Positions 51,353 through 59,728 of a DNA stretch of 64,000 nt are shown piece by piece. The DNA lies in assembly GCA_041397825.1 (NCBI GenBank), contig JAWKVX010000005.1, forward strand, positions 124,001 through 188,000, read 5' to 3'. The notes beneath the pieces were generated by a model. That model did no database searches and had not been told where the DNA came from. It worked only from the letters and a program-made list of their open reading frames with translations. Made by a program: the position numbers and the translations under genes. Source of the stretch: JANNSX01 sp041397825 (GTDB taxonomy: Bacteria; Pseudomonadota; Alphaproteobacteria; Rhizobiales; Hyphomicrobiaceae). Each line of letters starts with the position of its first letter. Within the stretch, counting starts at the first letter, position 1.

Positions 51353-52591
51353 TCAGGCCGTCTCGTCGGGCTCCGCCATCGCATAGATGTCGATCTCGAT
51401 CATCATCTGCGGATAGGCAAGCTTCGGCAGCGGCACGCCCGTCGTCGCCGGCCCGGGATCGGGAAAATACGACGAGCGGATCGACAGGTTCTCGTGGAGC
51501 TCCCGATAGCCGGCACCACTCTCATAGACCGTCAATACCTTGCAGACATCACCGTAGCCGGCTCCAAGCTCCCTCAAGATCGTGCCGATATGCTGCATCG
51601 CCTGATGCGTCTGCTTCGTCATCTGTCCCGGGTTGACGGCCCGGCCCTGTTTGTCGAGAGAGACCTGACCCCCGAGAAAAATCATGTCATGGCACTTGAG
51701 ACCATGCTTGTAGGGCAAGTGCATGGTCCAATCCCAGAGACTATCCGGCCAGACGTGCCGGCGCGGCAGATGGCGGCCGTCCTCGCCGAGCATGGCGACG
51801 ACGTCCACTTTGATCTGCATGCCATCCTGGGCATGGCGCGGGATCGGCACGCCGGTGGCCGCCGGGCCGGGCTCCGCATAGTGGGCGGCGCAAGCGAGCG
51901 CCGCAGGCTCGAAGTCCTCGACGGTGCCATGGCCGACATACCAGCGGTTCTGTTTCACGACATCGCCAAACCCTGCCCCGAAGTCGCCGAGCACGCGCCC
52001 GATCTGGTTCATGACGAGCTTGGTTTGATCGATGATCTTGCCCGGCGCCACGACGGCGCCTTTCGGATCGAGCGGCGCCTGCGCGCTGACGAAAATCATT
52101 TTCCCGCAGCGGACGGCATGGGCAAAGGGCGGCGGCAGCGGCGAGGCTCCTTCGCCACTCGCATAGGTCCGCGATAACGGCCGGCCATCCATGCCGCGCA
52201 TGGCTATCGCCTCGATCTCGGCCACCATGCCCGGATAGGCAAGGTAGGGCACCGGCACGGCGGTAACGGCCGGCCTGGCTCCGCGCGGCAGACCGGCGGC
52301 GACATGACCCAGAAAGACATTCTCATCGAGCCGCCCGTCATTGACGTAGAAGCAATTGAGCTTCACGAGATCCTGCGGCTGGGCGTCCAGCTCGGCGAGC
52401 ACGCGCGTCAGATTGCACATGGCATTGCGAGTCTGAATGGCCAGATTGCCGGGGTTGCAGACCTCGCCCGCGGGATCGAGGTCGACTTGTCCGCCGACCC
52501 ACAGCATCTGACCGGCGCGGACGCCGTGCTTGTGTGTGACCTTGATCGGCCAGCTCCAATGATCCCTTGGCCAAGCATGGCGCTTCTGCAT
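51353..52591 (-). CDS. triple-RidA fusion protein
   Basis: A 412-residue protein from ATG 52591 with GGAGGT four bases upstream; ATG 52603 is an alternative. Three consecutive Rid domains can be read: about 5-135 (HGVRAGQMLWVGGQVDLD ... GMVAEIEAIAM), about 150-275 (HAVRCGKMIFVSAQAPLDPKG ... GMQIKVDVVAM) and about 282-408 (HGLKCHDMIFLGGQVSLDKQG ... MMIEIDIYAM). Each contains the 'QT..A..N/QHIG..L.ELGA...DV.K....' helix and a G-V-P-x-P loop. Rid proteins normally have one domain and form trimers, so this could be a covalent trimer. It is convergent with the polyamine-type importer. Confidence 0.88.
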   Translation of the reverse strand: MQKRHAWPRDHWSWPIKVTHKHGVRAGQMLWVGGQVDLDPAGEVCNPGNLAIQTRNAMCNLTRVLAELDAQPQDLVKLNCFYVNDGRLDENVFLGHVAAGLPRGARPAVTAVPVPYLAYPGMVAEIEAIAMRGMDGRPLSRTYASGEGASPLPPPFAHAVRCGKMIFVSAQAPLDPKGAVVAPGKIIDQTKLVMNQIGRVLGDFGAGFGDVVKQNRWYVGHGTVEDFEPAALACAAHYAEPGPAATGVPIPRHAQDGMQIKVDVVAMLGEDGRHLPRRHVWPDSLWDWTMHLPYKHGLKCHDMIFLGGQVSLDKQGRAVNPGQMTKQTHQAMQHIGTILRELGAGYGDVCKVLTVYESGAGYRELHENLSIRSSYFPDPGPATTGVPLPKLAYPQMMIEIDIYAMAEPDETA

Positions 52592-52690
52592 GCGGACCTC
52601 CATGGCGGATCGCCATGTGAAGTGTGCGGCTCGTCATTGTGGCTTGTGAAGTTATAAGATTGCGGGGCGGCTATTCGCTGGGCGGGACGA

Positions 52691-53410
52691 TCAGGCGAGG
52701 CCACCGAGGAGGTAGCCGGCGAGGTAGGCAACGCCCGCTGCCACGAGACCGATGGCCGTGCTCTCGAGGCCCGACCACCACCAGGGTGCGAGCGACCACC
52801 GGCTCTTGGCCGAGCCGATGGCGAAGAAAACGGCGGTCGTCATGGCGAGCGACCAGGCGAACGGCTCGCTTCCGTCGAACAGGAACGGCAGCAACGGCAC
52901 CCCACCACAGACCAGAAAGGCCGCGAAGGTCGCCACCGCGGATGTCAGGGGCGAGCGCTGGCTGGTCGCAAGCCCGTACTCGTCGCTGAGCATGGTGTCG
53001 ACCCAGACCTTCTTGTCACCCGTGATGGCCTCGACAGCGCCCTCGAGCGTGTCGCCCGACAGGCCCTTGCCGGCCATGATCTGCCGGATCTCCTCGCGCT
53101 CGCCGTCGGGCTCCAGGCGAATGTGCTTCTCCTCGACAGCGCGCAGACGATTGGCGTCGTCGATCTCCGTCTTCGTGCCGCTGTAGTTGCTGGCGGCCAT
53201 CGAGAAGCCGTCGGCGAGCAGATTGGCGACGCCGAGGATGATGACGATCCCGTCGGACAACTCCGCCCCCGAGACGCCAGAGACCACGGCGAAGGTCGTC
53301 ACGGCACCGTCGATGCCGCCATAGACGAAATCGCGGAGATAGTTCGGCCGTTGCCCGGCATTGAGCCGCGCCTCGATGGCCTCCGGCGTATGCTCATGCT
53401 CCAACGGCAC
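52691..53410 (-). CDS. VIT1/CCC1 family metal transporter
   Basis: A 239-residue membrane protein of the vacuolar iron transporter family. RDFVYGGIDGAVTTFAVVSGVSGAELSDGIVIILGVANLLADGFSMAASNY is the family opening with TM1-TM2. A cytosolic helical segment follows (EEKHIRLEPDGEREEIRQIMAGKGLSGDTLEGAVEAITGDKKVW) with the Glu-rich metal-binding region, then three more helices. It probably exports Fe2+ or Mn2+. Seven bases lie between it and the HD-domain gene on the same strand. Confidence 0.9.
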   Translation of the reverse strand: MPLEHEHTPEAIEARLNAGQRPNYLRDFVYGGIDGAVTTFAVVSGVSGAELSDGIVIILGVANLLADGFSMAASNYSGTKTEIDDANRLRAVEEKHIRLEPDGEREEIRQIMAGKGLSGDTLEGAVEAITGDKKVWVDTMLSDEYGLATSQRSPLTSAVATFAAFLVCGGVPLLPFLFDGSEPFAWSLAMTTAVFFAIGSAKSRWSLAPWWWSGLESTAIGLVAAGVAYLAGYLLGGLA

Positions 53411-53417
53411 GGACGGG

Positions 53418-54032
53418 CTACGCGACCGCTGAGCCGATCAATGGCACTTTCTCGCCCTTTCGCAGCACGGCCGGGTCCCAGGGCGTCCGCGAGAAGACCT
53501 GCTGAATGAGCGGCGTAAAGTGCTCGAGCGGATGATAGTCGTAGTCCGGATCGAAGGCCGACTGGTCCCACCGCTCGCAGAAGTCTATTCCTGTCTGGTA
53601 ATAGGGGTGATCCTTGTAGGCGTCACGAGCGTAGCGGTCGCCGCCGGTGAAATGCGCATAGTAGACCATCTGGAAGACGCCGTGGGTCTTGAGCGCCCAG
53701 GTGCATTCCTCGCGTAGATAGGGCGCGGCAATGGCGGCCGCGAGCTGGCTGTGGTTGTGGGGCGACAGCGCGTCGCCGATATCGTGAATCAAGGCGGCGA
53801 CGACCCAATCGGCATCGGCCTTGTCGCGCTCGGCCATCGTGGCCGAGATGAGCGAGTGCTCGAGACGGGTGACCTGATAGCCGGAGTAGCTGTGCTCGAG
53901 ATCCTTGAGCTCGCGCAGGATGCGCCCAGGCAGCTGCTTGTGGAACTCGTGCTCCAGCTCCTCGAGCAGCTTGTAGTCAGCCTCGGTGCCGTCGGCCATC
54001 CGGCGAAATCTGACGACGCGGCGTTCGTCCAT
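53418..54032 (-). CDS. HD-domain protein, possible mixed-valence di-iron oxygenase type
   Basis: A 204-residue HD-domain protein. Ligand candidates are H59 (TRLEHSLISATMAE), H83-D84 (VVAALIHDIGDALS) and H117 (WALKTHGVFQ), with a second-sphere histidine at PHNH. The C-terminal FCERWDQSAFDPDYDYHPLEHFTPLIQQVFSR resembles the PhnZ/TmpB class that uses an HD fold for C-P or inositol bond oxidation rather than phosphohydrolysis. The 'WDQ.(A/S)FDP' segment is the main hint. It forms a unit with the VIT1-like gene. Function unproven. Confidence 0.75.
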   Translation of the reverse strand: MDERRVVRFRRMADGTEADYKLLEELEHEFHKQLPGRILRELKDLEHSYSGYQVTRLEHSLISATMAERDKADADWVVAALIHDIGDALSPHNHSQLAAAIAAPYLREECTWALKTHGVFQMVYYAHFTGGDRYARDAYKDHPYYQTGIDFCERWDQSAFDPDYDYHPLEHFTPLIQQVFSRTPWDPAVLRKGEKVPLIGSAVA

Positions 54033-54539
54033 GGGCTTGCCTCTTTGCTGGCGATCAGTGTCCGACAGAGACTAGTGCCAGTTCGTGGGCATGGAAAGCG
54101 CGGATGCGCGAGCGTCTTCTGAGCGAGGTATCGTCCCGGGAGATTGCCGAGCTCGCGACGGGCCACGATGTATTTTCGCGCTTGCGAATGCCGTGCTGCG
54201 GATCGGCTCGGGTGCCGCCTCACCTCGGGCCGCCGTACAGCCGGACGGCATGGCATTGATCGCCACCAAGCGTATTTGGCTCATCGAGATAAATTTTGGG
54301 ACCGGCGTGCGAAACCTCACTGCGGCGGCATGGCTGGGGGAGTACTGAATGGTCTTGCTGCCGATCGCGGGGTCGGCGGCCTCGGGGTCAGGCATCGCTC
54401 GGAACTCTCTCTCCTGCGCCGCGGACGGCGCAATCCGGGTGACGGCAGGGCCCGGTGCGGGGTTCGGCGACAGGCCGGGCCGGCAGCTCACTCCCCCCAA
54501 TCGTCCCACTGCCGGTCCGACGCCTGTCGCCGAACACGC
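54033..54539. other. intergenic region without supported gene
   Basis: A 507-base gap. Open frames on both strands (54085-54348 plus, 54072-54509 minus) give Ala/Arg/Pro-rich translations without motif or convincing ribosome site, so I leave them out. No repeat or terminator was found. Confidence 0.45.
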
Positions 54540-56318
54540 TCAGTCCGGCAGGCCGGCCTTGCGCAGGCCCTCGATGAAGTGACGGGCATCCTCTTCATCG
54601 CCATCGGGCACGACATCACGCACGTAGCTCTCCACCGAGAATCCCGGCTGAAGTCGGAGCACCGTGTCGGCCCATTGGCGGGCCTGATCGAGATCGTCGA
54701 GGTGCGCGAGTGAGGCTGCCATCAACCGGCAGCCGATGGTTGGATTGTTCATGCGTCCTACGGCATCAATGACGTCCTCATGCCGTCGCAAGGAGAAATA
54801 GGCGTCGGCCAGATACCAGAGATAGGTGTCCGGGTAATAGGGGTTGAGCCGCATGGCGTCCTGAATGAGTGCCACGGCCTCTGCGGCCTTGCCGGAATAT
54901 GTCAGAACCTCCGCGAGCTCGATCATGATGTCAGGATCGTTGGGATTGAGCGTCGAGGCGGTCTGCAGGCATTTGAGCGCTTCGGCGTGCTCGCGGCGTG
55001 CGAGATAGGCGAAGCCAAGCTCTGCGTGGCCTGCCGGATCGAGAGCATCGAGGTGCACGGCTTGCCTGGCCCATCGAAACGCCTCCTGCAGCGTCTGCTC
55101 CGGGTTGGCGTCCCAGCCGAACTGCGATGCATAGTTGAGTGCGCGTGCCATTCCGGCTGCAGCACGCGCATAGTTTGGCTCTACCGCAATCGCCCGCCCG
55201 AACAACTCCTGGGCGGCGCTGTTTTCCTCCCGGGTCATGGCAAGCAGGCGGGACCGGCCCTCGAGATAGTTGCGGTAAGCTTGGAAGGAATGTGCGGCGG
55301 TTGCAGATTGCTCGACCGTCTGGATCTCGAGACGCCGCACGATGACGGCTGTCAACTGCCTTATCGTGGACGCGAGAGTGCTGGAGAAGATCTCGATCAC
55401 GCCATTGCGATGGTCTGAGTGGATTTGCCGATTCGTCGTCGTATCCGTCAATCGTGTCGTGACCTCGAAATCCCGGGTGGTGATCGTGAAGCTGCCTTCG
55501 ATCAGATACCGGACGCCGAGGCAGGTGCCGACCTCTGCCGGTGTCAGAGTCGGATCGCGGAGGGCAAACGACGAGCCTCGCGAGACGACGAAGACGTCTC
55601 TGAATCGCGACAGTCCGTCGATGATTTCCTCAGCGATGCCCTCGCCCAGGTAGTCGTGCCCGGCGGCCCCGCTCTTGCCGCGAAAGGGCAGCACCGCCAC
55701 GGAAGGTCGATCAGGAACGACAGTCGGGGAGGGCAGTGCGCGAGGTGAGGATGCTCGTGCTGAGCGTTGAGCATTGGCCGTCGCCAAGTAGACCGCGATC
55801 CTGTCCGGGATGTTCTTCAGCCGGAACTCGCCGAGAAGCTCGAAACCGAACTCGGCCTGGGATTTCACGGCGTCGAAGATGGCGCCGGAGACATAGGTCT
55901 GTCCTGGCACGCAAATCGACTCCAGGCGGGACGCTATGTTGACGGCCGACCCGTACAAATCTCCGCCATGGCGTTTGACGTCGCCGAGGTGAATGCCGAT
56001 TCGCGAGCGGATGGGATCATCGTCCTCCCCGGGCGCTGAAATCTCCCCTAGAAGCCGATGAACTTCGAGCGCGCCATGCACGGCAGCGAGTGCGCTGGAA
56101 AAAATCAGGAGTGCGCCGTCGCCCGTCGTTCGTATCAGCTCGCCGTTGTAGCGATCGGAAACATCGCGAAATATGTCGAGACACCGATCGGCGGTTGGAA
56201 AGAACTCGCGTTCGTTTGCATAGACCCGACGACTGTACTGCGAGATATCAACAAATACGATAGCCGACAGGCGCGGTGCGAGACCGTCTACCTTACTCGA
56301 CATACACTGAAACTCCAT
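54540..56318 (-). CDS. class III adenylate cyclase with TolB-like and TPR domains
   Basis: A 592-residue protein that should make cAMP. The catalytic domain (about 15-180) has the two metal-binding aspartates in IVFVDISQYSRRVYANE (D24) and the TTGDGALLIF motif, then SRIGIHLGDVKRHGGDLYGSAVNIASRLESICVPGQTYVS. A TolB-like domain follows (RPSVAVLPFRGKSGAAGHDYLGEGIAEEIIDGLSRFRDVFVVSRGSSFALRD, about 205-340). The C-terminal 230 residues are TPR repeats (AELGFAYLARREHAEALKCLQTASTLNPNDPDIMIELAEVLTYSGKAAEAVALIQDAMRLNP). No membrane segment. It is divergent from the YcaO-TfuA-Crp cassette with a perfect CRP site 89 bases upstream of its start. ATG 56303 is an alternative start. Confidence 0.9.
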   Translation of the reverse strand: MEFQCMSSKVDGLAPRLSAIVFVDISQYSRRVYANEREFFPTADRCLDIFRDVSDRYNGELIRTTGDGALLIFSSALAAVHGALEVHRLLGEISAPGEDDDPIRSRIGIHLGDVKRHGGDLYGSAVNIASRLESICVPGQTYVSGAIFDAVKSQAEFGFELLGEFRLKNIPDRIAVYLATANAQRSARASSPRALPSPTVVPDRPSVAVLPFRGKSGAAGHDYLGEGIAEEIIDGLSRFRDVFVVSRGSSFALRDPTLTPAEVGTCLGVRYLIEGSFTITTRDFEVTTRLTDTTTNRQIHSDHRNGVIEIFSSTLASTIRQLTAVIVRRLEIQTVEQSATAAHSFQAYRNYLEGRSRLLAMTREENSAAQELFGRAIAVEPNYARAAAGMARALNYASQFGWDANPEQTLQEAFRWARQAVHLDALDPAGHAELGFAYLARREHAEALKCLQTASTLNPNDPDIMIELAEVLTYSGKAAEAVALIQDAMRLNPYYPDTYLWYLADAYFSLRRHEDVIDAVGRMNNPTIGCRLMAASLAHLDDLDQARQWADTVLRLQPGFSVESYVRDVVPDGDEEDARHFIEGLRKAGLPD

Positions 56319-56406
56319 CGACAGATGGGGCTCACGCTTCGGAGTGATGTGGCCTCAATTCGCCCCAACATCCTCTAAGCCCACCCAGTAAATATAGGGA
56401 ATCTAA

Positions 56407-56422
56407 TGTGACAATTATCACA
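56407..56422. promoter_or_regulatory. perfect CRP-type palindrome between adenylate cyclase and YcaO cassette
   Basis: TGTGA-CAATTA-TCACA is an exact match to the cAMP-CRP consensus TGTGA-N6-TCACA. Its centre is about 96 bases upstream of the cyclase start and about 132 bases upstream of the 114-residue gene. The Crp regulator gene in the cassette keeps the base-reading residues expected for this site. Promoter hexamers on either side are not clear; a TATATT lies 11 bases beyond the site toward the cyclase. Confidence 0.8.
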
Positions 56423-56546
56423 GACAACAGAACGGTCAACACGAGATTTGTGTCATGTGAGGAGAAAGTGCGGGTAGCCGTGGCCGAATTGTATGTGGTT
56501 GAGCTTGCGCTGGCTGGGCCTCGCGTAACGAGTGGAGGGTGGGCCG

Positions 56547-56891
56547 ATGGCGGATGGGCAGTTCCTGTGGCAGGGCGTACTGATCAGAACCAATGACGAT
56601 CAGATCTATTGGATCGATGGAAACGCGCTGAAGTTACTCATATTCGACGACCAAGGTCAGGCGGCTCGCAAGGCGCTGGATCAGATTCCCGATGCAGTTT
56701 CCTGCCGGAATGTCGTAGTCGTCAACACGCGGCTCGATACGCCGCCTCCGGTAGGTATCGATCTCCCATCTCCTTTCGGTGGCAGTTCCCAGCCCTCTCC
56801 GCAAATGAAGATCATGGGACATCGCATTATCGAGGATGTCGTTGTGGAGATTCGCAACGGCATCTCATCGGCAACGGGCGTCAAGAGCTAG
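56547..56891 (+). CDS. unknown 114-residue protein, first gene of YcaO-TfuA cassette
   Basis: A protein I cannot assign. GGAGG eight bases upstream of ATG 56547 supports this start (ATG 56532 upstream is weaker). It opens MADGQFLWQGVLIRTNDDQIYWIDGNALKLLIF, a mixed beta/alpha region, then a middle SCRNVVVVNTRLDTPPPVGIDLP and a Pro/Ser/Gly-rich stretch (SPFGGSSQPSPQMK), ending IIEDVVVEIRNGISSATGVKS. It has one Cys and several Ser and Gly. It precedes YcaO by 27 bases on the same strand. It may be the substrate or a partner of the YcaO-TfuA pair. No known leader peptide motif is visible. Confidence 0.7.
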   Translation: MADGQFLWQGVLIRTNDDQIYWIDGNALKLLIFDDQGQAARKALDQIPDAVSCRNVVVVNTRLDTPPPVGIDLPSPFGGSSQPSPQMKIMGHRIIEDVVVEIRNGISSATGVKS

Positions 56892-56918
56892 GGGCTGGGC
56901 ACAGGGCATCGAGTTTAC

Positions 56919-58136
56919 ATGTCCGACGAGCGTTCAGTCCCTACCGCAAGGACGTGGCGAGCCTGTGCGCCGACCCGGACGCTGAAGGTTTTCCGGCATG
57001 CCGCGACCGTGGCAGGCGTGACGCGGCTAATTGACCTCACCGGTCTCGACCGGATCGGGCTGCCGGTTATCGCCGCGGTCAGGCCGAACGCGCGCTCTTA
57101 CACGATCCAGCAAGGCAAAGGCATGACGCTTGCCGATGCGCAGGCCTCTGCCATGATGGAGGCGATCGAGCTTCATACGGCTGAAACTGCGATGCCGGAC
57201 ATCCGTGTGGAGACCTTTGCCGTGATGCAGCGGGAGGGTTGTTGTGTCGATTGCAGCCTCTTGCTGCGCCCCGAGACCTCGCCCTTCCATGCCGAATTGC
57301 CGATCGAATGGGTCGAGGCCAGAGACCTCCGGGACGGCACGTCGGTCTGGGTGCCCTTCGAGATTGTCCACGCGCGCTACGCACCGCCTTATCCGGCGGG
57401 CGCAGGCAGCTTCGTCCGTTCGACGACGGGTCTGGCGTCCGGCAACACCTTCCTGGAAGCGGTCATCCACGGTATCTGTGAGGTCGTCGAGCGCGATGCG
57501 ATGTCGCTTTGGAGTTTGTTGACGCCACCCGCCCGCCAATTGACCCGCATCGACCTCAGTTCGCTCACAGACGACGATTTGAGTGACTGCGTCGACCGCA
57601 TCGCCGCAAGTGGTCTGAGCCTCGTCTTGTCCGACATGACGAGCAATCTCGGTATTGCTGCGGTGCATGCGGCCATCCTCGATGCCAATTTCGGCAACCG
57701 GAGCCTCGAGTTCTCCGGCAACGGCAGCGGCTGCCATTTGCGGCGCGAGCTCGCCGGGCGACGGGCTATCACGGAAGCTGCTCAATCACGTCTGACTTTG
57801 ATCACAGGTGCGCGCGACAATCTCGATGATGGCGATTTCGAGTTGAACGAGCGTGCCGCATTGACGGCTGTCGCGATGGCTGAGCGGACGTGCCGTTCGT
57901 TCGCGGATTTGCCGAGCTACACCGATCCCGCGCATTCGGCCATGCTGGGGCATCTGCTCGATCGGCTGACCGGCTATCGGGTGCTTGTCGTCAATCTGAC
58001 GATCCCTGAGGTTGGTGTGCCGGTGGTCAGGGTTGTGATACCCGGTCTCGAGGATGGCATCGACACACCCGGCTATGTTCCGGGTCCGCGTGCCCGGCTC
58101 CGAGCCTTCGCCGCCATTCTCGACCGGGTGAGTTGA
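56919..58136 (+). CDS. YcaO-domain ATP-dependent cyclodehydratase/thioamidase
   Basis: A 405-residue YcaO-family enzyme. YcaO proteins use ATP to activate a peptide backbone amide, forming azolines, amidines or thioamides. The ATP-binding pattern of the family is present: GKGMTLADAQASAMMEAIE (E81, E84), NTFLEAVIHGICEVVERDA (E180, E188, E191) and GSGCHLRRELAGRRAITEAAQSRLTLITGARD (E286, Q289, R291, then A-R-D). No PxPxP C-terminal tail, which marks cyclodehydratases with an E1-like partner, and no such partner gene is present. TfuA follows with a one-base overlap, which favours thioamidation (YcaO-TfuA pairs). Confidence 0.93.
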   Translation: MSDERSVPTARTWRACAPTRTLKVFRHAATVAGVTRLIDLTGLDRIGLPVIAAVRPNARSYTIQQGKGMTLADAQASAMMEAIELHTAETAMPDIRVETFAVMQREGCCVDCSLLLRPETSPFHAELPIEWVEARDLRDGTSVWVPFEIVHARYAPPYPAGAGSFVRSTTGLASGNTFLEAVIHGICEVVERDAMSLWSLLTPPARQLTRIDLSSLTDDDLSDCVDRIAASGLSLVLSDMTSNLGIAAVHAAILDANFGNRSLEFSGNGSGCHLRRELAGRRAITEAAQSRLTLITGARDNLDDGDFELNERAALTAVAMAERTCRSFADLPSYTDPAHSAMLGHLLDRLTGYRVLVVNLTIPEVGVPVVRVVIPGLEDGIDTPGYVPGPRARLRAFAAILDRVS

Positions 58137-58894
58137 TGCGCCTCGCCATCTTCACAGGTCCTTCATTGTCTCACGCCGAGGCCCGGGCCATCCTGCCTGA
58201 CGCCAATGTTCTGCCTCCTGCCGCCCGCGGTGACGTCTATCGGGCCGCACGAATGGGCGCCGAGGTGATCGCTCTCATCGACGGTGTTTTCGAGATGGTG
58301 CCGGCCGTGATGCACAAGGAGGTTCTCTGGGTGTTGAGCGAAGGCATCGACGTCTACGGGGCTTCCAGCATAGGTGCGCTCCGGGCGGCGGAGCTTCACA
58401 GTTTCGGAATGATCGGTCACGGCAAGATCTATGAAGCGTACCGGGATGGTCAGATCGATGCCGATGATGAGGTGGCCGTGCTGATGGGGCCGGCCGAGCT
58501 CGGTTATCCGGCCTTGACCGAGCCCATGGTCAACATCCGGGCGACGCTCGCCCTGGCGGTCGAACAAGGCGTCATCCCGCAATCGAGCGCCGATGCCCTC
58601 ATTGCCATCGGTCGATCCATGTTCTTCAAGGAACGGACGTTCTCGGCACTCTTCGACCAATCCCGCAGCGTCGTCGACATCGGCGATCTCGAGACTTGGC
58701 TCCCAGACGGCCGGGTCGACCAGAAGCGGGCGGATGCCATCGACCTGCTGCGGAGGATTTCCGGCGACCGCACCAGCGGGGACGGCGGACATCGCCCGAC
58801 GTTCCAGTTCGTCGCTACGTCCATATGGCTGCAAGTGAAGCAGAGGATCGACCGAGAGCTGAAAATGGAGCAAGATGGCGCACCGGCCGGTTAG
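58136..58894 (+). CDS. TfuA-like partner protein
   Basis: A 252-residue TfuA-domain protein. It opens RLAIFTGPSLSHAEARAILPDANVLPPAARGDVYRAARMGAEVIALIDGVFEMVPAVMHKEVLWVLSEG, then VYGASSIGALRAAELHSFGMIGHGKIYEAYRDG and DDEVAVLMGP, all family signatures. ATG 58136 shares its A with the YcaO stop (TGATG). TfuA recruits or activates sulfur delivery in YcaO-dependent thioamidation in known systems (methanogen McrA, thioamitides). Its C-terminal 90 residues are helical and less conserved. Confidence 0.92.
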   Translation: MRLAIFTGPSLSHAEARAILPDANVLPPAARGDVYRAARMGAEVIALIDGVFEMVPAVMHKEVLWVLSEGIDVYGASSIGALRAAELHSFGMIGHGKIYEAYRDGQIDADDEVAVLMGPAELGYPALTEPMVNIRATLALAVEQGVIPQSSADALIAIGRSMFFKERTFSALFDQSRSVVDIGDLETWLPDGRVDQKRADAIDLLRRISGDRTSGDGGHRPTFQFVATSIWLQVKQRIDRELKMEQDGAPAG

Positions 58895-58912
58895 AAGACG
58901 AGCTCACTGCTC

Positions 58913-59596
58913 ATGCGGTCCTTGCGGAACGTCTCCATCTTTTCGGAAGTCTCCAGTCACGTGCTGACTGCGATCGCAAACAGATGTCGGTGGCACACTT
59001 GCGATGCCGGCGAAGTCGTGATCAGCCATTGCGATGCTTCTCGGGACATATTCTTTCTGACCGAGGGACATGCCCGGGTCATTGTCTATGCGGTTGGCGG
59101 AAAGACGGTCGCATTCAGGGATATGGCGCCGGGCGATGTCTTCGGCGAGATGTCGGCGATCGACGGCAAGCCGCGCTCGGCCAGCATCGAGGCGCAGACC
59201 CGCTGCGTCGTGGCCGCGCTGCCGGCGGATCAGCTCTGGACAATCCTTGAGGAGGAGCCGAGCGTCGTTCGGGCCCTCCTGCTCCACCTGGTGGCCCAGG
59301 TACGCGTTCTCACGCGTCGCATCTTGGAGTTCAGCACGTTGACGGCTGCCGACCGGATCCGGGCCGAACTGCTCAGACTTGCCGGCGGCCACGAGCGGCG
59401 GGATGGATCGGCCCTGATCGATCCGGCGCCCCATCAGGCGGAGATTGCCGAGAAGATCAGCAGCCAGCGGGAGGCCGTTGCACGAGAGTTCGGCCGACTG
59501 AAAGAGCTCGGGCTGATCGAGCGGAAAGGAAGCGGGCTTCTCATCAAGGACGTGGCCCGCCTCAAGCGGATGCTGGACGAAGTGTCGGAGACCTGA
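58913..59596 (+). CDS. Crp/Fnr-family cAMP receptor regulator
   Basis: A 227-residue regulator. The cNMP-binding barrel has GDVFGEMSAIDGKPRSASIEA (E79, R88, S89), which match the cAMP-contacting residues of E. coli CRP (E72, R82, S83). The helix-turn-helix aligns without gaps to CRP: EIAEKISSQREAVAREFGRL, with R186, E187 and R191 at the positions of R180, E181 and R185 that read TGTGA. The Fnr cysteines are absent. It lies 18 bases after tfuA on the same strand. The ribosome site is weak. Predicted to bind the site at 56407-56422. Confidence 0.92.
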   Translation: MRSLRNVSIFSEVSSHVLTAIANRCRWHTCDAGEVVISHCDASRDIFFLTEGHARVIVYAVGGKTVAFRDMAPGDVFGEMSAIDGKPRSASIEAQTRCVVAALPADQLWTILEEEPSVVRALLLHLVAQVRVLTRRILEFSTLTAADRIRAELLRLAGGHERRDGSALIDPAPHQAEIAEKISSQREAVAREFGRLKELGLIERKGSGLLIKDVARLKRMLDEVSET

Positions 59597-59728
59597 GCTA
59601 CCACCGGAGGGCTGCCGCCCGTGGACACCACCATCCGGCCAGGTGCGGTCCCCACGGCCTGAGCGTCCTCGGTCCCGGTCCGGGCCAAGGGTTGGTGCTG
59701 GTCGTGCGTCTCAGGGCTCCGCCTCATC

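Noticed and set aside
54072..54509. 146-codon minus-strand open frame in the gap before the cyclase gene
   Set aside because: Ala/Arg/Pro-rich with no motif or ribosome site; the overlapping plus-strand frame is equally poor.
56408..56596. 62-codon plus-strand open frame that could be a small precursor peptide for YcaO
   Set aside because: Its GTG start lies inside the CRP site, it has no good ribosome site, and it overlaps the better-supported 114-residue gene in another frame.
59597..59728. Possible known riboswitch (TPP, cobalamin, glycine, SAM) before the EamA genes
   Set aside because: None of the conserved core strings that I know for these classes was found; only unclassified hairpins were supported.
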